Shown here: positions 1-9,756 of the stretch, one piece after another
Layout: the number at the start of each line of letters is the position of its first letter
Position numbering within the stretch: the stretch's first letter is position 1
Virus record (IMG/VR): IMGVR_UViG_3300048672_000430
Location: 1-64,000 of that record
DNA from: a virus
Direction: 5' to 3' (one strand)
DNA length: 64,000 bases
The notes under the pieces: generated by a model
Databases searched by the model: none
Seen by the model: the letters and a program-made list of their open reading frames with translations, nothing else
What the model was told of the DNA's origin: nothing
Translations under genes and position numbers: made by a program

Positions 1-1907
1 CCGTTATTTACAACAATAGCATTAGCTGTACCTGATGCTAATTTTGTTCTATCAATATTAGCCGCTGCTTTAATGTCAGCATTTTCGATATTTGTAATAG
101 TATTCGAGTCTGCGTCGATTGTTTTATTTGTTAATGTTTGAACAGATTGATTACCCACTAAAGTTGTTGTAGAGTCTGGTAAGGTAATTGTTCTAGCAAA
201 TGTAGAGTTTGAAACTAGTGTAGTTGTAACACCAGTAGATCCTTGAACGTCTATTGCTAATTTTTTAGTGTTATCTGCTGAGTCTACAATAGATGTAGAA
301 GAATCAACTAATGACTTATTTGTTAAAGTCTGAGTTGATGTAGTTCCCACTAATGTTGTAGTACCAGAAGGTATAGTAACAGTACCGCCATTATTAATTT
401 GCGAAATGGTTGGATTAGATAAGGTCTTGTTTGTTAGAGTTTGAGTTGTACCTACACCAACTAAAGTATCAGAAGTGTCAGGAAAAGTAATAACTCTATT
501 TACTGTTTGAGAAGATTGTAAAGTTAAAGTTGTTCCAGTTGTAGCTGGGCCGTTTTCAAATATAACCTTTTTTGTAGCATCTGCTGATCCGACAATTGAT
601 GTTGTTGCATCAACTAAAGATTTATTTGTCAACGTTTGTGTTAAGTTTGTACCAACTAAAGTTGTTGAACCTGTTGGAATTGTAACTGTTCCACCGTTAT
701 TTATTTGAGAGATTGTAGGACTTGTTAAAGTTTTATTTGTTAAAGTTTGACTTGCTCCAACACCTACTAATGTATCAGATACATCTGGTAACGTAATAAC
801 TCTATCTACGGTTTGAGAAGATTGTATTACAGTTTTAGTATTTGTTGTTCCTGTTGCATCAAATCCAATTTTTTTAGTGGCATCAGCAGCATCTACTACA
901 AATGTAGAACTATCAACTAAAGACTTATTTGTAAGAGTTGCAATATCACTGTTTTTTGTAGCATCAGAAGTATTATCTACGTTACCCAATCCTAATGACG
1001 ATTTAGTTATTACAACTACTCCAGTTTGTCCGTTAACTGAAACTACCGCATTTGAATTAGCCGATTTTTGCCATACTGTACCAGAATAAACAACCCAATC
1101 ACCTACATCAAAAGTAATTGATCCGCTACCTAGATTTTGAGTTCCAGCAACTGATACTAGGTATACCATACCAGCATCACCTGTACCATCTACTAGGGTA
1201 GGAGTGTTTGTTGAAGCATTATATGTTCCTTCATAAGTCATTACCGAAGAAGGTAATTGTGACACAGGTACTTTACCACCAGCGTCTAGAGTAGCAACTC
1301 CGTTATTTACTCCTTTTTCAGAAGAAGGGATCTTGCTATTAATTTGTGTTTGAATAGAACTAGTTACACCTGATACATAACCTAATTCTGCATCTGTTAC
1401 AGAAGAAGCAGTAATGACTCCTGCAAGATCAGACACTAATGCTTTAGAAGCAGTTAATGTTGATAATTTAGATAAATCGATATTTGCACCAGATTTAATA
1501 TCTGCGTTTTCAATATTTGTAATAGTATTTAAATCGGCATCAATTGTTTTATTTGTTAATGTTTGTGTGTCAGAAATACCTACAGCAGCAGATCCTAAAC
1601 TAGATAATTGTTGGAACTCAGTATTTGAAACTGAACCATCTGCTATCTTAGTTGCGTCAATTGCAGCAGCAGCCTTGATATCAGCGTTTTCAATATTAGT
1701 GATAGTGTTTGTGTCAGCATCTATAGATTTATTCGTTAAAGTAGCTGTATGGTCTTCTGTAACGATTGGTGATCTACTTACACCATCATGATAGTTTAAT
1801 TTACCACTAGTGTTATCTACTTCTAATTCGCCTTTACTGTCTGAAGTTAAAGCCGACTTAGCTTTAATTTTTAGTCCGTCCCATATCGTTTTAAAATTAA
1901 TAGCCAT
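1..1907 (-). CDS. Tail fibre / virion structural protein, N-terminal part (open at window edge)
   Basis: Read on the minus strand from the ATG at 1907, the frame stays open to the left edge, giving about 635 residues of an incomplete protein. It begins MAINFKTIWDGLKIKAKSAL. It is made of short repeats of the type TLTNKTIDADTNTITNIENADIK-like units and TQTLTNKTL blocks, which are typical of phage fibre or decoration proteins that trimerise through beta-rich repeats. Its middle shares a roughly 110-residue module (SSEKG.NNGVATLDAGGKVPVSQLP onward) with the 935-residue fibre further right. An AAGGG ribosome site lies directly upstream, next to a TTAACAAC motif. The exact virion position is not known. 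Confidence 0.8.
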   Translation of the reverse strand, partial: MAINFKTIWDGLKIKAKSALTSDSKGELEVDNTSGKLNYHDGVSRSPIVTEDHTATLTNKSIDADTNTITNIENADIKAAAAIDATKIADGSVSNTEFQQLSSLGSAAVGISDTQTLTNKTIDADLNTITNIENADIKSGANIDLSKLSTLTASKALVSDLAGVITASSVTDAELGYVSGVTSSIQTQINSKIPSSEKGVNNGVATLDAGGKVPVSQLPSSVMTYEGTYNASTNTPTLVDGTGDAGMVYLVSVAGTQNLGSGSITFDVGDWVVYSGTVWQKSANSNAVVSVNGQTGVVVITKSSLGLGNVDNTSDATKNSDIATLTNKSLVDSSTFVVDAADATKKIGFDATGTTNTKTVIQSSQTVDRVITLPDVSDTLVGVGASQTLTNKTLTSPTISQINNGGTVTIPTGSTTLVGTNLTQTLTNKSLVDATTSIVGSADATKKVIFENGPATTGTTLTLQSSQTVNRVITFPDTSDTLVGVGTTQTLTNKTLSNPTISQINNGGTVTIPSGTTTLVGTTSTQTLTNKSLVDSSTSIVDSADNTKKLAIDVQGSTGVTTTLVSNSTFARTITLPDSTTTLVGNQSVQTLTNKTIDADSNTITNIENADIKAAANIDRTKLASGTANAIVVNN

Positions 1908-1917
1908 ATAATCCCTT

Positions 1918-1926
1918 GTTGTTAAA
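1918..1926 (-). promoter_or_regulatory. Late-type motif copy TTAACAAC (degenerate)
   Basis: The minus strand reads TTAACAACAAGGG just before the fibre gene. It keeps the TTAACAAC core of the motif repeated through the virion block but lacks the TATATA tail, so it is a weak member. Confidence 0.35.
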
Positions 1927-2431
1927 TAGTGTTAAGAATACTTAGTGCTCTATACGCAAGAAGACCAGAATGATTAATTCCAGTTAATGATAAAGTAGAA
2001 AATTCAACTTGTCCTATGTCTGTAACATGAAACAAAATACTGGCATCATTTTCTCCCATTCTACCAATTTCCCATTTTTGTCCAGAAGGTCTGTTGTTAT
2101 TATAGACACACTCTAGAGTTCCTGTTTCTGAAACTTCTACAGCGTCACCGGCAGCAGGAGCTGATTCAGTAGTTTTGCGATATACAGTATAAAATACAGT
2201 AAACGCTCTAACGTCTGCTGGAGGAAATGTTAAATTATCAATAGGTATATTTGATCCGTTTGGATAAGCGTCGATATTAATTGTTTGTGGTGCAACGTCA
2301 TAAGTACCCGTAAAGACGTTAACAGCATCTGCTATAGATTGAAAGGCTTCGATAATAGCTGGAGCCCAATCTGGTGAACTACCTGAATTTGGTAGATCAA
2401 TTACAGTACCTTTTACAATAATTTTTGGCAT
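1922..2431 (-). CDS. Virion-associated protein, fibre-like C-terminus
   Basis: 169 residues between coat and fibre. The C-terminus (SLTGINHSGLLAYRALSILN) resembles the short tail of small phage proteins that carry beta-sandwich decoration or fibre-attachment domains. No signal peptide or membrane segment is visible. The ATG at 2431 has an AGAGG ribosome site immediately behind a late-type motif, so this gene appears to start its own transcript after the terminator that follows the coat gene. Function is inferred from position only. Confidence 0.6.
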   Translation of the reverse strand: MPKIIVKGTVIDLPNSGSSPDWAPAIIEAFQSIADAVNVFTGTYDVAPQTINIDAYPNGSNIPIDNLTFPPADVRAFTVFYTVYRKTTESAPAAGDAVEVSETGTLECVYNNNRPSGQKWEIGRMGENDASILFHVTDIGQVEFSTLSLTGINHSGLLAYRALSILNTI

Positions 2432-2440
2432 AGAAAACCT

Positions 2441-2458
2441 CTATGTATAGTTGTTAAT
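2441..2458 (-). promoter_or_regulatory. Late-type promoter motif (TTAACAACTATACATA)
   Basis: The minus strand reads TTATTAACAACTATACATAG and is followed at once by AGAGG and the ATG of the 169-residue gene. It is one of about nine copies found in front of minus-strand genes and one plus-strand gene. Confidence 0.6.
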
Positions 2459-2473
2459 AAAGAACCAATAAAT

Positions 2474-2501
2474 AAAAAAGGCCCAACAGAACGTCAGGCC
2501 T
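2474..2501 (-). terminator. Rho-independent terminator after the major capsid gene
   Basis: On the minus strand AGGCCTGAC and GTTGGGCCT form a 9-bp stem (two G-U pairs) with a 5-nt loop, followed by a run of T. It sits just past the coat stop codon, as expected for limiting read-through from the highly expressed coat gene into the downstream genes. Confidence 0.85.
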
Positions 2502-2526
2502 AAAGATAGGTTATAAATGTGAGGAA

Positions 2527-3789
2527 TTATGCAGCGTTAACGATTCCAGTTAATAGAACGTTTTTACCAGGTGCACAACAGAATACTGCTTGGTCAGTAT
2601 ATAATCTCATTTCGTATCCAGCAGAGTTTTCTAAGTCACGGAAGAAATCTTCACCTTGACCTGGACGTTTGAAAGTGATATCGCTTGAACCAACTCTTGA
2701 CCATTCTTCAAGTGCCAATCCGTATGCGTATCCTTCTTTAACGTAGATTGAAGGGATGATTTCAAGTTCACCGTTTTGTGAGTGGAACTTAATTGACTTA
2801 GCTCCGTTCTCAACTTTTACTGGAGAATATGATTGATCATACATTCTAAGAGCAGCTTGATCATTTAATAGATCAGCCCATCCACGAGGGTTAACGAAAA
2901 CTGTAAGTTTAGAATCCAATCCTTTTTCAACCGGTCTAGCAGCAGCTTTAGTTAATTTAGTGAATGATAATGGCCCTGAAACAGCGTATGAATTACCTTT
3001 GAAAAGGTTATAAGATCCTACGTTGATATTGAACATAGTTCCTGAAGTTGTTTCAAGAATTTTGTGGATACCAGCAAACTCATGATCTTTTGCACCTTTA
3101 TGGAAGATAACGTCAGAAGTTGTAACACCAGCAGCGAAAGCTGAAGTAGTTACAGTTACAGTTTTTGCATCCATATCTACTGAAGCAACAACGAATGAAC
3201 CACGTAAAGTAGCTAAAGTTGAGTCGTAAATATCGATTGGCATACCTTCTGCACCTGCCCAAATACCTGGAGCCCATTCTGCATCAGCAATAGCGATAAC
3301 AGTTGGAGATCCTACTAATACAGCAGATTCTACAGCAGCATATCCCTTTTGTCCGTAAAGCATTTGGATTTCTAGTTTTTTAGACATAGATCTTAACATG
3401 TTAGATACTAAGTATTTAGTAGCTTCCATGAAAGCTTGTGATCCACCCTTCATAGCTCTTGAAGCAGCAGCATATCCAAGGATTGAACGCATAACCATTG
3501 GGTTACCACGAACTTGAGCGTCCTTGATTTGTCCAGCGATAGCTGGTAATAAGTTGAAAGCATCTTCGTCTGAAGAAGCGAAAGTTACACCGTGCTCCAT
3601 TCCTAGGATTACTGGTTGGTGGAAAAGGTTACCACCTTGTTTTTCTTTTGATGCAAATGAGATTGCATTGATAATTTTAAGACCTTCTGGAATTAGATCT
3701 TTAAGCTTATCAGCATATTGTTCTTTGAAAAAACCGTTAAGGTTCCCAACTACGTTATCTGGTGTTGAGAATACGTTACTTGTTGACAT
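2527..3789 (-). CDS. Major capsid (coat) protein
   Basis: 420 residues, directly downstream of the scaffold gene and followed by a strong terminator, the usual coat position. The N-terminal part (NVVGNLNGFFKEQYADKLKDL) and the alternating helix/strand composition suit an HK97-fold coat of the P22-like size class. The central VFVNPRGWADLLNDQAALRM and C-terminal EMRLYTDQAVFCCAPGKNVL segments are the sort seen in podovirus coats. It has a TTTACTCCG/GGAGT-type ribosome site and a 168-nt leader containing a late-type motif. Codon use is visibly cleaner than in neighbouring genes, consistent with high expression. No cleaved delta-domain is evident. Confidence 0.85.
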   Translation of the reverse strand: MSTSNVFSTPDNVVGNLNGFFKEQYADKLKDLIPEGLKIINAISFASKEKQGGNLFHQPVILGMEHGVTFASSDEDAFNLLPAIAGQIKDAQVRGNPMVMRSILGYAAASRAMKGGSQAFMEATKYLVSNMLRSMSKKLEIQMLYGQKGYAAVESAVLVGSPTVIAIADAEWAPGIWAGAEGMPIDIYDSTLATLRGSFVVASVDMDAKTVTVTTSAFAAGVTTSDVIFHKGAKDHEFAGIHKILETTSGTMFNINVGSYNLFKGNSYAVSGPLSFTKLTKAAARPVEKGLDSKLTVFVNPRGWADLLNDQAALRMYDQSYSPVKVENGAKSIKFHSQNGELEIIPSIYVKEGYAYGLALEEWSRVGSSDITFKRPGQGEDFFRDLENSAGYEMRLYTDQAVFCCAPGKNVLLTGIVNAA

Positions 3790-3957
3790 TGTTTACTCCG
3801 TGTTAATTAATTGTTATAATAAGTTTTTAAAAATGTAGCTGACTTGTCAATTTTCGTAAGTTTTGGTATTTCCGCCCGGAGAGGTAACAGAAAATCTAAT
3901 TTACTAGTATAACAATAAGTTACAAATATAGTTGTTAAAAATACTAAACTGCTCATG
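3790..3957 (-). promoter_or_regulatory. Coat gene leader
   Basis: There is no gene here. Read on the minus strand, a late-type motif (about 3925-3940) is followed by roughly 135 nt of leader with a small GC hairpin near 3872-3884 (TCCG/CGGA) in an otherwise AT-rich stretch, then the coat ribosome site. The long leader suggests mRNA stability or translation control of coat, an inference from layout. Confidence 0.5.
3925..3940 (-). promoter_or_regulatory. Late-type promoter motif upstream of coat
   Basis: The minus strand reads TTTTTAACAACTATATTTG. It matches the TTAACAACTATATA consensus except at the tail and is oriented toward the coat gene. Confidence 0.6.
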
Positions 3958-4869
3958 TTAGATTCCAAAGAAGTCTCGCATAGTTACCTTCTGAGCTGGC
4001 TTAACTTCTTCTTGTTTCTTAGCAGCAACGTCCTTAGCTATTGATTTTATTGGAGTTGGTGCTTTTTTAGCAGAAGCTAATCTACTCTTTCTAAGCTTAT
4101 CAAGTACTTCTTTGCCCATTAAAGCTTCTACCTTATCTACCGGTAAAACGTTTAAAAGGTGCTTAACGTCGTTATTTACTTCTTCTCTAACGATATTAGC
4201 AATAATATCCATATCAGGCTCATAACCAGCATCTACGGCAATTGACATATACTTAGTCATTTTATCAACAATATATGGATTTGACGGTAAATCAGGGTTA
4301 GCATCTAAAGCCCCAGTAAGCATGTTTTCATACTTTTCATATGATCTTTCAAGGGTTTGTTGATATGCTCTATCTTCAGCGTCTTTCTTTTCACGTTGAC
4401 GCTCTTCTTCAATTTCTCGCAACTTAGCTTCATATTGCTCAATTTTTAATTGTTCAGGACTTTTCTTAGAGTTCTCAATTTCTTCCTCTAGTATCTCTGC
4501 TGCCAATTGCTTAATGTCGATTCCGATCATTGGATTAGCTAAAGCTTTACGAGGGTTACTTTTAAGTTCTTGTAAAAAAGAAACAACTTCGCTTTCTAAT
4601 GCTTTTGCTTCTTGTGCTTTAGATTGAGATAACTTAGCTAATTGTAATTGCTTAGTCATATACTCGATAGCTGCTGGATCATCATCGATTTCAAACGGTA
4701 GCTTTTCTTCGATCTCTCTACCATTATACTTAATCTTTAATGAATTGATTCTTTTCTTCTCAGCGGCAGTAAGAGGTACTTCTTCAAGTACTTCTTCATT
4801 CTCTAATTCTACATCACTTAATTCTTGGGGTTCGACCACAGATGGGTCTACGATTGATTCGTCAGACAT
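3958..4869 (-). CDS. Scaffolding protein
   Basis: 303 residues, very acidic at the N-terminus (VEPQELSDVELENEEVLEEV), then a long charged coiled-coil region about residues 130-180 (IEEERQREKKDAEDRAYQQT) and a basic C-terminus (RKSRLASAKKAPTPIKS) ending in VTMRDFFGI. An acidic, helical protein with a basic C-terminal coat-binding tail placed just upstream of coat is the classic scaffold arrangement. The length matches P22 gp8 as I remember it. It probably directs procapsid assembly and then exits. A late-type motif lies about 85 nt upstream. Confidence 0.85.
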   Translation of the reverse strand: MSDESIVDPSVVEPQELSDVELENEEVLEEVPLTAAEKKRINSLKIKYNGREIEEKLPFEIDDDPAAIEYMTKQLQLAKLSQSKAQEAKALESEVVSFLQELKSNPRKALANPMIGIDIKQLAAEILEEEIENSKKSPEQLKIEQYEAKLREIEEERQREKKDAEDRAYQQTLERSYEKYENMLTGALDANPDLPSNPYIVDKMTKYMSIAVDAGYEPDMDIIANIVREEVNNDVKHLLNVLPVDKVEALMGKEVLDKLRKSRLASAKKAPTPIKSIAKDVAAKKQEEVKPAQKVTMRDFFGI

Positions 4870-4943
4870 AATTACTCCATTATAAATTTGCCCTTGCGGT
4901 TACAAATTATATTACACGCCTTGTTATTAAGGTAGTGTTTATA

Positions 4944-4960
4944 AGTAGTTGTTAATTTAT
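4944..4960 (-). promoter_or_regulatory. Late-type promoter motif upstream of scaffold
   Basis: The minus strand reads GTATATAAATTAACAACTAC. The same GTATATAAATTAACAACTA string occurs in front of the terminase block at about 20,959-20,978, so these two copies share extra flanking sequence. Confidence 0.6.
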
Positions 4961-5394
4961 ATACTTAAACTCTTCAAATATTCATCAATTTGTGCAGGTG
5001 TAGTTTCATCATCTACCCAATCTAATCTTAATGCTTTGCCAACAAACTCAGAACAAATAAATGAGCTATTTTTATTATCTTTAAAAAATTGTTTAATTCC
5101 AAATAGATATCTAATACCTATTGAAATTAATTGTTTGTATCCGTATTTTTTACCTAATTGTCTTTTAACAAAATCAAAATCTATATCTTCGTGCTTTACT
5201 TCATATTCATTAATAATTTTATTATCAGCTAAGAATACATCAATATGTGTAACATTAACCGCACCATGACTAGCTTGAAATACAAGATCTTTGTATATTA
5301 TTAATACATGGGAAAATTCAGTACCTTGAACCTTTTTAATAAGTTCTGCCCCAATTTTAAATTTAATAGGACTAGATACTGCTATCTTGATCAT
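4957..5394 (-). CDS. Permuted papain-like (NlpC/P60-superfamily, YiiX-type) hydrolase
   Basis: 145 residues from the ATG at 5394, preferred over an earlier in-frame start because it has AGGAAC upstream and overlaps the previous stop as TTATGA. GTEFSHVLIIYKD carries the candidate catalytic His near the N-terminus. NSSFICSEFVGKAL carries the candidate catalytic Cys near the C-terminus. The His-before-Cys order is that of circularly permuted papain-like amidases and lipases. Sitting among fibre and head genes, it may be virion-associated and act on peptidoglycan cross-links or lipids. The substrate is not readable from sequence. Confidence 0.6.
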   Translation of the reverse strand: MIKIAVSSPIKFKIGAELIKKVQGTEFSHVLIIYKDLVFQASHGAVNVTHIDVFLADNKIINEYEVKHEDIDFDFVKRQLGKKYGYKQLISIGIRYLFGIKQFFKDNKNSSFICSEFVGKALRLDWVDDETTPAQIDEYLKSLSI

Positions 5395-5798
5395 AAAGTT
5401 CCTGCATATAACCATAGGTCATCTAGTTGCTGAGAACTATAATTTAACATCTGTGCTACAATTGGAATTAAAGCATTATTACGTTGAAATGCTGTAGAAT
5501 ACTTCCAAGCAATCATAGCAGCTTCTTTTGTTGGGCTAGGTAAACTATTAATGATACTATCAATCATAGCTTCTGTTACACCAACTCCTAATAACGCCAT
5601 TCTAATTTGTCTTGGAGTTACATCAGGAATTTTAATTACAGCTTGTCCTCTAGTAATAACAGATTCAGCTTCATTACCAGCGTGTATCCATGCTACATAT
5701 TCTAAATAGTTTGGATCGTCATCTGACTGACATGGAGCTACTATAACTTCATCTGAATTTCTAATTACAATACCTTCATCTAAAATAATTTTATACAT
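5391..5798 (-). CDS. Hypothetical protein downstream of the large fibre
   Basis: 135 residues from the ATG at 5798 (MYKIILDEGIVIRNSDEVIV). An upstream TTG start is possible but would overlap the fibre gene. The C-terminal half (VTPRQIRMALLGVGVTEAMI) resembles small proteins often found after fibre genes that may help fibre assembly. No catalytic motif is seen. Confidence 0.6.
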   Translation of the reverse strand: MYKIILDEGIVIRNSDEVIVAPCQSDDDPNYLEYVAWIHAGNEAESVITRGQAVIKIPDVTPRQIRMALLGVGVTEAMIDSIINSLPSPTKEAAMIAWKYSTAFQRNNALIPIVAQMLNYSSQQLDDLWLYAGTL

Positions 5799-5799
5799 A

Positions 5800-8700
5800 T
5801 TAATTATCCGTTTCAATGTAGATAGAACAAATATCTACCCCAACCGCTAGAGCTGTTGTATTATTTGTTCTAAATTGTCTATAAGTTAATAATGTAGTAC
5901 TTGCTGGTACTGTAGTCCCCGGTGTTCCTGATAGTGTACCTGAAACACTCACTCCACTTCCTAAATTAGTAATTTGATAATTTACTACGGCATTTTGTTC
6001 TGGAGAAGAGAATAGTGCAATTTCCCAAGCCGTATTTGTTAAAGTTGGAGCACCTAACCCTGTACCTAATGCTATTGCAGTTTGAGCTACTGATCCACCA
6101 TATACTAAATACCATTGTGTAGCATCTGTAGATAGTTGAGCCATGCCTATCGAGTTTGTAAGTGTGTTAGGCTGTACGTTAGTTGGAGCTGCTGTTGTAG
6201 AACTTACTCCACAAAAATGTCTAGCTCCAGTTACTGTTGCAGCATCTGAAACAACAAATCTAGTTACAAAATGGAATCCACCTAAACCAGTTCCTGTACC
6301 TGTTGTAAACTGAGCATTAGCTATATAATGACTAGCTAAGTTACCAGCAACTGCTGTAGACACATACCCTATTCTTCTCATTCTAGTGGCAATATTGGTT
6401 GTAGCTACTGTTCTAGCTGTAGCTGTTCCTACTATTGTTGGAGCTGTTAATCCAAAGACTCCAGGCACTGTTGTAGCATTTCCCGGAGGGTTCCAGTAAG
6501 CTATTTTATTTCTAGATAATAATGGCTGTACTGTGGTATCTAATCCTGATGGGCCAATAAAAGCTGGCATTATTCTACCTGCAATACTTTTACCGAACAA
6601 TTTTACAGTAGAAGCTGGAGGAGTTGCTGGAGCTGCATTAGTTGCTAATGTTAAATCATTATTATTAATTGTTACATTAGAAGCTCCAGCAAATGCTCCT
6701 GCATTATTATACTGTACTTGAGTAGTTGATCCACCCGGAGAACCTGATAGTGTTACTGGAACCCAGTTAGCACCGTTCCATTGAGGAACTTGATTATTTG
6801 TTGCTCCTGATTGCGTAATGGTAGATAGATCTTGTTGGTGATACCCTACTGCTGGAAAAATAAAAGTTACATCGTCCGTACCTAATGTAGTTAAAGTTCC
6901 AAACTGAACTAAAGATTTATTAGCATTACTTCCTTCAGAAACATACACCATAACATCTTTTAATCGAGCTGCTGTATTTGCATCTGATGCTCTAGTCATG
7001 GCATTTCCAGATCCATTGTATACGTAAATTCCATTTTGACTACTAACGGTCTGGTTAAAAAGTAATACCCTGTCTCCAGAAACCATTACTGTAAAATCGA
7101 TATTGGCTGGAGCTGAAGCAATATTAATATTAGATCCTGCTGAAGATACTCTTACAGTTTTGTATCCAATAACTTCTTGCATATTATCTAATTTAGATTT
7201 GTCAGAAGAAGCCATGAAACCATTTACAGAAGTAGTAGCTGCTGCGTGGTGAGTTCCATCTGTCTGAGATCCGTGTGCGTGAATATGATCTTGTCTAGCA
7301 AAAGCATTAGCTGTACCAGTTTGATTTGTACCGTCGATAGTAGAAGGAGTACCTGTAGCTAAAGGATCTGCACCATTTGGTAAATGTCTAGAAGCGTGTG
7401 CTTCAATAGTAACACCATTTGCTGTACCAATATTTGTAATATTATTGCTACCTAAATTTAAGTTACCAGTTAAAGTTCTACCACCATTAGTTAATAAATA
7501 TTGCGGATGATCATCTGCACTCAATCCAGTTAAGTTAGCATGGACTGAAGCAGCCGAAACACCTGAAGCTTGAAAAGCTAATGTCGGTCTTTCACTTCTA
7601 ATTTGAGAAATATTTGTGTCACCTTGTTTTTGAATTATAGACGCAATTAAACAAATAGTACCAGTAAACCAATCTGGAGGAGTTGGGATTGTTCCAGATT
7701 CTGCATTTACTAAATTTGAATATTCAACTTGTCCCATTACTAAGAATAGTTTTTCGTTAGCACCTTCTCCTGAAGTATATAGTGCATCTCTTCTATAGTA
7801 ATTATTAGATAATGAAACTAAAGTTCCAGATCCATTATCATATTGTGTATTATTAATTTGAGTTTGACTTGCTGTGAAATTGTGTCCACCTGAACCATTT
7901 TCAGTAACTAAAGTAAAACTTACTCCAGTTCCTCCAGATGGATTCATTTCTACTGTACCATACTGATATTTACCAGAAGATACATTCAGACCTCTCGTTC
8001 CATTTTCTGTAACGATTGATCCTGATATATAGATTGCTCCCATATTTCTTGCAAATGTTTCCATTGCATTTCCATGATGTAGCGATTCCATAATAGCACT
8101 ACCTGTCCATAAAACAGAAGATGCTGCTGTCCTAATTCTAGCTAAGTATATTTTGTTAACTAGTCCGGGATTTGAAGTTTGTGCTTGGACTGTCCCTGCT
8201 GAATCTACACAAATATAATATGTAGTATTAGCTGAAAGTCCGCTTAAAGTTGTTGCACCCCATGTTACTTTTGCAACATAGTCGTTTGTAGAGTCATAGC
8301 AGAAACCTTCTCCTGCTGTAACATTAACTGAAAGTCCAGAAGCAGCAGATACTGCTCCGCCTGTATAAGATCCTGTTGTACCTGTTTTTGTAATCAATGT
8401 ACTGATTGGAGTTAACTTAGATAATTTACTCCCTTGTTGGACTTCTCCAATAGTAATAATACCGCCATAATTAGCATCTGTAATTTGTGCAGCAGTAGTT
8501 ACTCCATCTGCTATAGTTATCTTACTAGGAGTAGCTGTGATTGATAATGATGTTGATGAGCCGGGATTTAGAATAGAAATATCAGTAGTATTGTTTAAAA
8601 ATTGAGCACCTACTATATCAATATCCGAACCAGCTCCAGTATTCTCGTTTAATAATCCTATACCTGTTCCAGAAAACATTCTAATTGTAGCATCAGAGAT

Positions 8701-9747
8701 TAAAAGCTCTCCACCATTTAGAATTTTTATACCTATATTATCAGCTCCTCCGGTAAGACCTACAGAGTTCATAATAAGTTCAGCACCTGTACCACTTGAA
8801 TAACAATGTACTGGATTTGTACCAGCAGAAGCATACGAGTAAAAGTTTTCTGCTTGTAGTCTTGCTAGATTTGTAGCTGTGCTTCTGTTTCTTAAAGCAA
8901 ATGTATAATTTCCATTTATATCACAATATTCTGAATATAGGATAGAGCTTGTTGTATTGGCAAAATTATCTATACCAATATCAAAATCGTAAATTGATAA
9001 TTTATGTAACTGAGCAAAATCTCCAGCATCTTCTGCATATATAGCTGCTTTACCACTACCAATAGATCCTACTATACCTTTTAAATTTAAAAATGATACT
9101 TCACACATATTATTTAATACTAATAAATGTTGATTAGCATTTTGGGGTACTAAAGTGGAAGCATTAATTGTAGAACCTTTTAGTGATACACCAGAAGGTA
9201 ATATTGCTGGATTATTTACTGTATGAACTCCTGCTCCTAATTCAATTACATATGGCTTTGTTGTAGGATCTGCATCTGTTATACTAGCAATAGCTGAAGT
9301 TAGAGAAGTAAATTCTCCAGCTCCAGCATTACTTACTTTGACTGTAATAATCTGAGGGGTGATTAGTTTATCATCAGATTCTTTTAAATATTGAGTATGC
9401 GGGTCTGATAATCCATTATGAGTAGCCATTGTAGATGCTGCTGTTCCTGCGGCATCAAAATCTCCAGTGTTTGATTGTGCTGCTGTTCCTAAACCTAAAT
9501 TAGTACGAGCTGTTGCGATATTTTGTAAATCGCTTAAATTGTTATTAGCTAATAATGCTCCAGCATTCCCTGCACCTACTTCTCCCCAATCTGTATCTAA
9601 GTCTCCAAACTTTGTCCAGAGTTTACCTTGATCGTCAAGGGCAATAGAACCTTTAGGAGCAGGAGTCCCTTCCGCAAGGGAAGGATCTCCTATTACTTCT
9701 AAAATTACAACTTCGTTTAATGTTAAGGTTCCATTAATAGTAGCCAT
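5800..9747 (-). CDS. Large fibre / receptor-binding protein with beta-helix region
   Basis: 1315 residues. The N-terminal 130 residues (LTLNEVVILEVIGDPSLAEG to GLGTAAQSNTGDFDAAGTAA) look like a virion-attachment domain shared with other fibres. Residues about 130-420 have regular short hydrophobic strands (VIELGAGVHTVNNPAILPSG) suggesting a right-handed beta-helix of the pectate-lyase type, the fold of tailspikes. The following region is rich in Gly, Ser and Thr and includes GVTIEAHASRHLPNGADPL and HHAAATTSVNGFMASSDKSK, segments common in phage fibres. It probably decides host recognition and may have depolymerase activity; no catalytic residues can be assigned by eye. Confidence 0.8.
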   Translation of the reverse strand: MATINGTLTLNEVVILEVIGDPSLAEGTPAPKGSIALDDQGKLWTKFGDLDTDWGEVGAGNAGALLANNNLSDLQNIATARTNLGLGTAAQSNTGDFDAAGTAASTMATHNGLSDPHTQYLKESDDKLITPQIITVKVSNAGAGEFTSLTSAIASITDADPTTKPYVIELGAGVHTVNNPAILPSGVSLKGSTINASTLVPQNANQHLLVLNNMCEVSFLNLKGIVGSIGSGKAAIYAEDAGDFAQLHKLSIYDFDIGIDNFANTTSSILYSEYCDINGNYTFALRNRSTATNLARLQAENFYSYASAGTNPVHCYSSGTGAELIMNSVGLTGGADNIGIKILNGGELLISDATIRMFSGTGIGLLNENTGAGSDIDIVGAQFLNNTTDISILNPGSSTSLSITATPSKITIADGVTTAAQITDANYGGIITIGEVQQGSKLSKLTPISTLITKTGTTGSYTGGAVSAASGLSVNVTAGEGFCYDSTNDYVAKVTWGATTLSGLSANTTYYICVDSAGTVQAQTSNPGLVNKIYLARIRTAASSVLWTGSAIMESLHHGNAMETFARNMGAIYISGSIVTENGTRGLNVSSGKYQYGTVEMNPSGGTGVSFTLVTENGSGGHNFTASQTQINNTQYDNGSGTLVSLSNNYYRRDALYTSGEGANEKLFLVMGQVEYSNLVNAESGTIPTPPDWFTGTICLIASIIQKQGDTNISQIRSERPTLAFQASGVSAASVHANLTGLSADDHPQYLLTNGGRTLTGNLNLGSNNITNIGTANGVTIEAHASRHLPNGADPLATGTPSTIDGTNQTGTANAFARQDHIHAHGSQTDGTHHAAATTSVNGFMASSDKSKLDNMQEVIGYKTVRVSSAGSNINIASAPANIDFTVMVSGDRVLLFNQTVSSQNGIYVYNGSGNAMTRASDANTAARLKDVMVYVSEGSNANKSLVQFGTLTTLGTDDVTFIFPAVGYHQQDLSTITQSGATNNQVPQWNGANWVPVTLSGSPGGSTTQVQYNNAGAFAGASNVTINNNDLTLATNAAPATPPASTVKLFGKSIAGRIMPAFIGPSGLDTTVQPLLSRNKIAYWNPPGNATTVPGVFGLTAPTIVGTATARTVATTNIATRMRRIGYVSTAVAGNLASHYIANAQFTTGTGTGLGGFHFVTRFVVSDAATVTGARHFCGVSSTTAAPTNVQPNTLTNSIGMAQLSTDATQWYLVYGGSVAQTAIALGTGLGAPTLTNTAWEIALFSSPEQNAVVNYQITNLGSGVSVSGTLSGTPGTTVPASTTLLTYRQFRTNNTTALAVGVDICSIYIETDN

Positions 9748-9756
9748 TCAAACCTC

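Noticed and set aside
877-1791. Plus-strand open frames within the left fibre gene
   Set aside because: They are mirror frames of the Thr/Asn-rich fibre repeats on the minus strand.
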